In this document: piece after piece, positions 58,253 through 64,000 of the stretch
How positions within the stretch are numbered: position 1 is the stretch's first letter
Layout: every line of letters starts with the position of its first letter
DNA from: Dictyobacter aurantiacus
GTDB lineage: Bacteria; Chloroflexota; Ktedonobacteria; Ktedonobacterales; Ktedonobacteraceae
Length of the DNA stretch: 64,000 bases
Reading direction: 5' to 3'
Assembly (NCBI RefSeq): GCF_003967515.1
Contig: NZ_BIFQ01000001.1
Coordinates: 3,658,001-3,722,000 of the forward strand
Translations under genes and position numbers: made by a program
Notes under the pieces: model-generated
The model's input: the letters and a program-made list of their open reading frames with translations, nothing else
Told to the model about the DNA's origin: nothing
Database searches by the model: none

Positions 58253-59656
58253 ATGCGCGATTCTGAGCAGGATGATCTTTCTTCCATTGGTGAGTTTGAG
58301 ATTGTGGACCTGGATGATGCGGAGGCTGCCAGGGGCGGCCTGCTGCATGGACAGTATTTTTCGGGGCGCAGCCGCTTCTACCTGGCGCTGCTGACGGCGC
58401 TGGGTGTGGTCGTGCTGGTGCTGGCTCTGCTGTGGCCGAATATCAGCGCGCTCTCGCGGCCACTACTGAGCGGCCCTCCTCCGGTGGCGCGACCGACGCC
58501 CCCGGTCACCCATATCAGTCAGCGCACGCCGCCGATCGTGAACGTGGTTACCTGGGGGCCGATCACGGTGATGAGGGCGGCGCCGGACTATGACTCCGAC
58601 ATGGGTCGTATCTTCGCCTTTGAGACGCGTACGGGCCGTGTGCTGTGGCGCAGCGACCAGAATATCCGCACCTTTGGGGTGGTGGATGGCAAGGTATACG
58701 AGCAGTGGCTCGACTACTCGCTGCACGTGCTTAATGTGCGCGATGGCTCGCAACTGTGGCAGCATCCCTTGCCGAGTGGGGCCAATGTTACCTCGGGGGC
58801 CAATGGACTTGTCTTTGTGGCGTCCGATGCGACGACGATAGTAGCCTACCGGCTCAGCGATGGCGCCTTCGTCTGGAGCCACGAGGATGTGGGCTCGCTG
58901 CAGCAGATCGATGCGGGTGTGGCCTATACCTTTCGCAGCGGCCCGCAAGGGCATGGAACCATCTCGGCGTTTCGTGTCGCAGACGGTCGCCTGGTGCGGC
59001 GCTACAGTGTGAATGATGATGGGTTACGCGCTCTGGTAGTCGATCAGGGCGTGCTCTATATCTTGCAGGTCAATCGTGACCTGGTGGCCCTGAGCATTCC
59101 GGACCTGCGGCAGCTGTGGCGGCGGCAGATCGACAAGAACGCTGACCTGGCGCGCATCGTCGATGGGCAGATCTATTTCAATGTTTATGAGCAGGGTATA
59201 AGCAACTGGATTGATGTCTGGAGCGCCCGCGATGGCTCGTCGCTGTGGCGCTACCACTACGGCTACGTGGTCTTCTCCGATGAGCAGGATGGCATCGTCT
59301 ATGTCAGCGCGCACAGTAGCGTCAACGCCCTGCGTGCCGGCGATGGCGTGCTGCTCTGGCATCACGAGACCGGCTTTCTGGACCCCGCTATCCAGATCAA
59401 CTCTGGTAGCGTCTATATCAACTCGATAAGCAAGGGGGTGGTCGATGCGCTCAACGCGCGCAGCGGCAAGTGGCGCTGGAGCTACTCGATCAATTACCAC
59501 GGCGACGCGCAGCTGGACGTGCTCAGCTTTATCGCGGGCATCGAGGATGGCATCGTCTATGTTGTGTCGATGGAGGACTACTCGATCAACGCCCTGCGCG
59601 CCAGCGATAAAGTGTTGCTGTGGAGCAGTCACATCGCTATCACCCAGCCCCGCTGA
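58253..59656 (+). CDS. Membrane-anchored PQQ-like beta-propeller protein
   Basis: 467 aa. Residues 1-40 are acidic and cytoplasmic; one TM at about 42-61 ('FYLALLTALGVVVLVLALLW'); a Pro-rich linker; then seven to eight propeller blades with the repeated pattern 'ALRAxDGxxLWxH' ('NALRAGDGVLLWHHETG', 'HVLNVRDGSQLWQHPLP', 'AFETRTGRVLWRSD'). Similar folds occur in BamB-like and quinoprotein-like proteins; PQQ-binding residues are not evident, so it is probably a scaffold or binding protein on the outer face. The fragment gene is 26 bp upstream. Confidence 0.85.
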   Translation: MRDSEQDDLSSIGEFEIVDLDDAEAARGGLLHGQYFSGRSRFYLALLTALGVVVLVLALLWPNISALSRPLLSGPPPVARPTPPVTHISQRTPPIVNVVTWGPITVMRAAPDYDSDMGRIFAFETRTGRVLWRSDQNIRTFGVVDGKVYEQWLDYSLHVLNVRDGSQLWQHPLPSGANVTSGANGLVFVASDATTIVAYRLSDGAFVWSHEDVGSLQQIDAGVAYTFRSGPQGHGTISAFRVADGRLVRRYSVNDDGLRALVVDQGVLYILQVNRDLVALSIPDLRQLWRRQIDKNADLARIVDGQIYFNVYEQGISNWIDVWSARDGSSLWRYHYGYVVFSDEQDGIVYVSAHSSVNALRAGDGVLLWHHETGFLDPAIQINSGSVYINSISKGVVDALNARSGKWRWSYSINYHGDAQLDVLSFIAGIEDGIVYVVSMEDYSINALRASDKVLLWSSHIAITQPR

Positions 59657-59953
59657 ACGCGCCCGGTCCCGGTGGGGACCTTCGGGCTATCGCGAATGAG
59701 ATTTCACTCCCCTGAAAAATCGCAGCAGGCGCGCCTCCATCCACCTTCTCACGTCGCCGCAGCGACCTATCCACCCGACAGTCACAGCACGAAAAACATG
59801 CTATAGTTCTCGTATATTGTATTGAGACAGAGTTGTATAGTAGGAAGTAATCGCTGCGGATCACTCACCAGGCAGTAGAAATGCATTGCATCGAGCTGAT
59901 AGGATAGAAGGGCTTGAATGCAAGTATCGCATCGCATAGAGAAGAGGATATCC

Positions 59954-61267
59954 ATGACCTGGCAAGGAGCATTTCGCGTTTTCATCCGCGTTATTTTTAT
60001 TTTCGCGTATATCGCGTTCCTGGCGGCGTCGATTCGGCATGTCGCCACCTTTTTCCATAATTTTGAGGCCGATCCCACCGATTGGGTCAATCCCTACACA
60101 CTGGCCGTGAGCATCGATCTGACCGCCCTGGTATTGACGGTGGGTGTGATGTTCTTTCGCGGCAATATGCCATGGTACGCCCAGACGCTTACCTGGCTCT
60201 TTATTGTGTGCCTGACCGCCTTCAGCTGGTTTGTGAACTGGGAGTACGCCATGACGTTCCAGGGGAACGACCTGCGCGTCAACGATACATTGAGGATGCT
60301 CAATCCTATCCTGGCGTCGTCGTTCGCCTTCCTGAACCTGGCCTATTCGGTGGTGGCCGAGTTCTTTAGCTCGAAAAATGAGACGGCCGCCGAGCTGGCG
60401 GCGAAGGTCGATGAGCTGGAGATGCTGGAAGAGCAGCAGCGGCGCCTGGCGGCCTATAAGCAGCGCACGAAGCAGCCTGGCATGATTGAGCGCGTGAAGA
60501 ATACGGCCCTGGAGGCACGCGCCGCCGTCAATGAGGTTCTGACTGCGGAGCCAGTCGGAGCCCGGTCATCCGCCCCCGGCGAGGCGAACATTGAGCAGGT
60601 CGCGCCAGTGACTATGGAGCCGGTGAAGAGCGCGGTGGAACTGGTCCCCACTGAGATGGAGGAGCGCGCGGCGGTGGCGACGCCTGAGCCGCAGCCCGTG
60701 GCGGTCAGAGAGGCTGAGATGGTTGAGGAGATTGAGCAGGTGACGACGGCCGCTTTTAATCAGCCGCAGGCCCTGCCATCCGTTGAGGAGGCCACGCCTC
60801 GCGAGGAGCGTATAGAAGAGGTGACGCAGGACAATGAGGTGGGAATGAAGGAGGAGGAGGAGCATACGACCGAGCCTCTGACGTTCGAGATGACGCCGCG
60901 TTATAAAGGCGACGGCGATATGGGTGGAGGCCAGGATAGCGGTCCACTGGCGGCCGAGGCGGTGTCCGCTAACGCTTTCTTGCCGGCCTGGGCTGGTGGG
61001 GATAATTCCAGTGAATTCCTGGCTGAGGAGATGGCGTCCTACCTGCCTCCGACGGATACCGGCTCGTTGCCTGCACTCTCCTCGAACACTGGCAAGCTGA
61101 CGAGGCGCAAGCCGATGACGGTGGCCGAGGCCGCCGAGGCCCTGTCCCTCTCCGAGAGGCGCGTGCGCGAGCTGCGCAGCCAGGGCGTGCTGGTCGCCGA
61201 CGACACCAACAAGATCAGGGTCGCCAGCGTCAACGCCTACCTGGGCAAGCGCCGCTCCCGATCGTAA
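59954..61267 (+). CDS. Four-TM protein with C-terminal MerR/excisionase-like HTH
   Basis: 437 aa from ATG 59954 (GAGGA upstream). Four TM helices at about 8-30, 48-68, 76-94 and 114-136, in the style of DUF2637-type proteins. Then a coiled coil (about 143-172), a long Glu/Val/Pro-rich acidic linker (about 190-380), and a C-terminal helix-turn-helix 'TVAEAAEALSLSERRVRELR' with 'SQGVLVADDTNKIRV', an excisionase/MerR fold. Both termini should be cytoplasmic, so it could tether DNA to the membrane. Followed by a strong terminator. Confidence 0.8.
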   Translation: MTWQGAFRVFIRVIFIFAYIAFLAASIRHVATFFHNFEADPTDWVNPYTLAVSIDLTALVLTVGVMFFRGNMPWYAQTLTWLFIVCLTAFSWFVNWEYAMTFQGNDLRVNDTLRMLNPILASSFAFLNLAYSVVAEFFSSKNETAAELAAKVDELEMLEEQQRRLAAYKQRTKQPGMIERVKNTALEARAAVNEVLTAEPVGARSSAPGEANIEQVAPVTMEPVKSAVELVPTEMEERAAVATPEPQPVAVREAEMVEEIEQVTTAAFNQPQALPSVEEATPREERIEEVTQDNEVGMKEEEEHTTEPLTFEMTPRYKGDGDMGGGQDSGPLAAEAVSANAFLPAWAGGDNSSEFLAEEMASYLPPTDTGSLPALSSNTGKLTRRKPMTVAEAAEALSLSERRVRELRSQGVLVADDTNKIRVASVNAYLGKRRSRS

Positions 61268-61294
61268 CCGCTGCCTTTCATGTAGGCCAGATAC

Positions 61295-61329
61295 AAAAAT
61301 CCCCCGTGGGTCTCCCACGGGGGATTTTT
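61295..61329. terminator. Bidirectional intrinsic terminator
   Basis: AAAAATCCCCCGTGGG-tct-CCCACGGGGGATTTTT, perfect 16-bp arms including A and T runs, between converging genes. Confidence 0.94.
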
Positions 61330-61332
61330 ATA

Positions 61333-61851
61333 TTATGACTCCCAGACCTCGTCGAGGTTGTGCGCGTAATAGGTCAGACCGCGACTGAAATATTGGAGCT
61401 TCTCGTCGTTGGTAGTTTCCAGCAGGTTGGTCAGGACGATCTCCATGGCCTCTCTGTATTGTCCCGAGTTGTAGAGCGCCATGGCCAGGAAGGTCTGCAG
61501 CGCCCGATTCTGGGGGAACTCGCGTACGCCCCGGCGCAGGGTCGCGACCGCCTCCTCATAGCGGCCCAGACCACGATAGGTACTGCCCAGACCGAGCAGG
61601 CAGCGCTCAAGGTCGGGTCCCGCCAGTCCCAGGTCGATGGCCCGCACATACAGGGGGATGGCGCCCTGCTCCAGTCCCAGGTTATCATGGGCCACGCCGG
61701 CCTGGAACGTAATCTCCGCATCATCCGGGTAGGCTGCCAGCAGTTCCATCAGCAGGGTGCGCGCGCGCTCCAGAATGGCCTGGTCCTGCTTCGCCCGACC
61801 CTCCTCGCGCAACTGAATAGCTTCTGCTAGACGATCTCGTGATATCATCAT
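61333..61851 (-). CDS. TPR-repeat protein, 172 aa
   Basis: Four to five TPR units: 'ILERARTLLMELLAAYPDDA', 'AGVAHDNLGLEQGAIPLYVR', 'LGLGSTYRGLGRYEEAVATL' and 'FLAMALYNSGQYREAMEIVL'. No signal peptide or TM; cytoplasmic. The style matches small TPR proteins found widely in Firmicutes and Chloroflexota. Partner unknown. Monocistronic; its stop is 4 bp from the bidirectional terminator. Confidence 0.87.
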   Translation of the reverse strand: MMISRDRLAEAIQLREEGRAKQDQAILERARTLLMELLAAYPDDAEITFQAGVAHDNLGLEQGAIPLYVRAIDLGLAGPDLERCLLGLGSTYRGLGRYEEAVATLRRGVREFPQNRALQTFLAMALYNSGQYREAMEIVLTNLLETTNDEKLQYFSRGLTYYAHNLDEVWES

Positions 61852-62183
61852 TGATCCTTTTCTTTTCTGTTCGATTGCTGTGCTTATGCGCCTATTTTAG
61901 CATGGATGTTCTATCGCGTATAGGCACCAGGCTTGCCTTGCTTGTCGCGTTATGGAGTGTCCGGTAGGGATGTGGCAGGGTGCGCCACCCAGAAGGAGGA
62001 TATCATGATGTGATCGCCGTAGGGGCCAGGCTTGCCCTGGCTTTGTCGCGCATCGACCTGTTCCCAGGTGTTTACGTTGGGTCGAGTTTGCGTCGGATGG
62101 GATGGGAAGGGCATCCCATGAGAACGCGCTGGCGGTAAAGCGGGCCAGGCCGGATAGCCTCAGAGTGGGCTGGGTTCCTTCCG
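61852..62183 (-). repeat. Intergenic region with degenerate family 2 units
   Basis: On the minus strand GCCAGG-GCAAG-CCTGGC followed by CCCTACGG (62017-62041) is a family 2 unit; a more diverged one lies at about 61922-61950 (GCACCAGGCTTGCC). Both are followed on the plus strand by TTGTCGCG. No coding frame is convincing. Confidence 0.6.
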
Positions 62184-62705
62184 TTATTTCTGGAGGGCTT
62201 CTAGAAACAGTTCGAGACGTGCCTCGTTGCCTACGAACGGCACGCCATCTATGCGCTGGTTGAACGATATGTCAAATTGCCGACGATCGATGACCGTCGT
62301 TGCGTAGAGACCTACCCTCCAGCTATACGTCTCCATGTCGCGCGCATATCCCAGGTATTTGGCCTGAAACGTCACCGGGTGTGTTACCCCGTGTAAGGTC
62401 AGGTTACCTGTTACCTTGCTGGTGGTCTCCCCTGTCGGCTCAACCGAGGTGCTTTCAAATGTAATTGAGGGGTATCTCGTGACATCAAAGAAGCCTGCCG
62501 AACGCAAATGGCCATCCCTGGCTGATACACCGGTATCAATGCTGGCCGCGTTCACCTGTGCCTTGACCCATGAGTTCTCTGGCTGTTGCGTATCCAGGTG
62601 CAGGGTTCCATGTACCTCTTTGAAACGTCCTTTTACCACATTGATCATCAGGTGCATCACCGAAAATTCGATCAGGGTGTGAAAAGGGTCGATTTCCCAG
62701 GCCAT
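62184..62705 (-). CDS. YceI-family lipocalin-like protein
   Basis: 173 aa. 'WEIDPFHTLIEFSVMHLMIN' with 'VVKGRFKEVHGTLHLD' is the YceI start, then 'VNAASIDTGVSARDGHLRSA' with 'GFFDVTRYPSITFES' and 'GNLTLHGVTHPVTF'. The fold is a beta barrel binding polyisoprenoid or fatty amide ligands. There is no signal peptide, so this member is cytoplasmic. AGGAGG lies upstream of ATG 62705. No cytochrome b561 partner is present. Confidence 0.92.
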   Translation of the reverse strand: MAWEIDPFHTLIEFSVMHLMINVVKGRFKEVHGTLHLDTQQPENSWVKAQVNAASIDTGVSARDGHLRSAGFFDVTRYPSITFESTSVEPTGETTSKVTGNLTLHGVTHPVTFQAKYLGYARDMETYSWRVGLYATTVIDRRQFDISFNQRIDGVPFVGNEARLELFLEALQK

Positions 62706-63074
62706 ATGCTTCCTCCTTGTGGCATAAGTATGGGTTGAGTAGATGCTGATCAGGTAGCAGGCGCGATATCATCTTTATCTATAGATTATAGAAGTTGATA
62801 CTATAAAATTATCATTGATGAGTTGAAGCGCGCTGGCTCGTCTATTGACGATTATATTGATACATACTCACAAAAGCAAGCATTCTTGACAAAAAGTCTA
62901 TATAATGATTGATTGATATTATGTATAGATGAGGTTTTTGCGTGCGGATTGTCACGTCCCCAATTGGGGATGTGATGTATCTGGTGGTACATGCGCGCCC
63001 GGGTACGGGGGGAAGCGCCCGCGAGGGGCGCACCTACGGGGGAGGGGGCGGAAAATCGGCCGCAAGGGCCGAAC
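62706..63074. repeat. AT-rich spacer, then two family 2 units
   Basis: 62780-62930 is AT-rich and probably holds the YceI promoter. Family 2 units follow: GCGCCC-GCGAG-GGGCGC then ACCTACGG (about 63017-63041) and TCGGCC-GCAAG-GGCCGA then ACCTACGG (about 63056-63080). The second provides the stop codon of the following minus-strand gene. Confidence 0.75.
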
Positions 63075-63998
63075 CTACGGGGAGGGGAGGGTCCATACCC
63101 TGGCGTTGCTGAACGATGCGGCGGCGGGGGTGTTGGACCCTTCGAGGGCGATCAGGCCGATTTTGCCACAGGTCAGGGTGCTGTTATGGGCGCTGACGAG
63201 GAAGTGTCGGTTGGCATAGAAGTAGAAGTCGCTGCCACGGGCAATGACGGTGATGGTGTTGCTGACGTGATAGCCGGTGTGAACGGCGGGCGATGAGACG
63301 TGTGTGTAGGGGATGACAGATACGCCAGAGGCTAACAGGTCATAGGCACCTTCGGGTTTGAGCATAAATGTATATCCCCAACGTTTGCTACCACGGCTGC
63401 CAGCGCGAAAGTCGATGCCACCACCCTCACTGCTGAGGTGGGTGATCTGGATCTGAAAGGCCATATTACAGAAGTAGGTGTTGTTGGCGAAACAGACCTC
63501 CAGTGCCTGCGCCGCGGTGGAGGTGACACGATATGTGCCGTTGCTGAAGCCGCAATGCTGCGAGATGGTCCAGTTGTTGCGATCCTGCGCTTTTAGCGGG
63601 TCCTGCCACGTCGGGGGGACGCTGGTGACGAGATGATAGAGCTGATTGGGTCCCGCGCTGGCGATGGCGGCGGACCTCTGGGCGGGCGTGAGGGTGGCGG
63701 TGGGATGGAGCTGGGCAACAGGCGTGTGGCGCGCCGTTGTTGTTTTGCTCATGACGGTGGGGCGTGCGAATGCAGCTATTCCTCCTACGATCAGCAAGAT
63801 TGCTAGCAGTAGGCTTCCCGCGATGATGGGCCAGCGGTGGCGCGGTTGCTGCCGCGCGGCTGACATCAGGGATGGCGAGGTGGATGGGGTGCTCTGCTGC
63901 GCGTGGATGTCCTGCGTTGCCTCGACGTTGCTCTCTATCTTACGGGTAGTCGCGGAGCGTGGCCTGGCTACGGCGGCCCTGGGAGCGGTCACCTCATC
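63075..63998 (-). CDS. Membrane protein with outer lectin-like (DUF1080-type) domain, 5' end outside window
   Basis: The frame is open from the window edge; GTG 63992 could be a start, but a longer protein is likely. In the visible 305 residues, an N-terminal basic/Thr-rich part is followed by a TM (about 54-75, 'WPIIAGSLLLAILLIVGGI'), a Thr/Ala-rich linker and a jelly-roll-like domain ('FQIQITHLSSEGGGIDFRAG', 'DFYFYANRHFLVSA', 'GKIGLIALEG'). This architecture often ends receptor-type Ser/Thr kinases, which I cannot confirm here. The stop TAG lies in a family 2 repeat (CCGTAGGTTCGG). Confidence 0.75.
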   Translation of the reverse strand, partial: DEVTAPRAAVARPRSATTRKIESNVEATQDIHAQQSTPSTSPSLMSAARQQPRHRWPIIAGSLLLAILLIVGGIAAFARPTVMSKTTTARHTPVAQLHPTATLTPAQRSAAIASAGPNQLYHLVTSVPPTWQDPLKAQDRNNWTISQHCGFSNGTYRVTSTAAQALEVCFANNTYFCNMAFQIQITHLSSEGGGIDFRAGSRGSKRWGYTFMLKPEGAYDLLASGVSVIPYTHVSSPAVHTGYHVSNTITVIARGSDFYFYANRHFLVSAHNSTLTCGKIGLIALEGSNTPAAASFSNARVWTLPSP

Positions 63999-64000
63999 AA

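Noticed and set aside
1..64000. tRNA or rRNA genes, transposases, prophage genes
   Set aside because: No cloverleaf-like or rRNA sequence and no DDE, tyrosine or serine recombinase motif was found on reading intergenic regions and frames; short RNAs could still be missed without a covariance search.

Overview
The window looks like chromosomal DNA of a large-genome Chloroflexota bacterium, most likely class Ktedonobacteria. I infer this from gene content, not from any search. The content includes several ECF sigma/anti-sigma pairs, a zinc-ribbon Ser/Thr kinase, type 2 IPP isomerase, DUF2089/SHOCT-like genes, coiled-coil SRPBCC proteins, moderately GC-rich coding DNA and very abundant palindromic intergenic repeats. 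I see no tRNA, rRNA, CRISPR array, phage module or transposase.

Layout. 0-1.2 kb: end of an ECF sigma gene and its zinc-finger anti-sigma partner. 1.6-6 kb: envelope glycosylation operon (GT2, CofC-like GT-A, radical SAM-SPASM, GT-C). 6.3-7.9 kb: membrane-anchored sulfite-oxidase-like molybdoenzyme; its cofactor gene mobA lies at 13.4 kb. 8-12.1 kb: secreted helical protein and lipoprotein, then a TetR-membrane protein-SDR operon with a clear operator. 14-17 kb: IPP isomerase and PurB. 18-25.6 kb: ribosomal protein L31, MGDG-synthase-like glycosyltransferase, DUF1385 protein, tyrosine phosphatase, Cof-type HAD phosphatase, HD phosphohydrolase, TPR protein. 26.3-28.7 kb: HtrA-type protease and a membrane protein. 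28.8-30.1 kb: AT-rich, gene-poor island. 30.1-39.4 kb: pentapeptide protein, second sigma/anti-sigma pair, citrate synthase, kinase-zinc ribbon-pseudokinase, a probably dead dienelactone-hydrolase-fold protein, aldo/keto reductase, aminotransferase V. 39.6-42.7 kb: DUF2089/SHOCT/beta-solenoid operon. 43.6-48.4 kb: ECF sigma gene overlapping a three-TM anti-sigma factor fused to an extracellular Leu/Ile/Val-type binding domain, then two ABC ATPases with no permease. 48.7-53.6 kb: MBL hydrolase, two GNATs, nucleotidyltransferase, two sugar dehydrogenases. 54-64 kb: PAS histidine kinase, two SRPBCC paralogues, PQQ-propeller proteins, membrane-HTH protein, TPR, YceI and an incomplete membrane protein.

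Repeats dominate the spaces between genes. Family 1 is a multi-hairpin element: a small hairpin (GCACC-nnn-GGTGC), a long near-perfect hairpin of 21-35 bp arms around a GCGC-nnnn-GCGC tip, then a GC-rich hairpin. Arm sequences differ between copies yet stay self-complementary, and most copies lie in the same orientation upstream of a gene start. Family 2 is a 52-bp unit with a short hairpin followed by ACCTACGG or ACATATGG; it lies directly upstream of a run of genes, supplies start codons in some and stop codons in six. Family 3 is a GC-rich block of 64-120 bp units at four loci.

The strongest candidates for something new are the ligand-receptor anti-sigma system at 43.6-48.4 kb, the family 1 element, and family 2 as a donor of start and stop codons.
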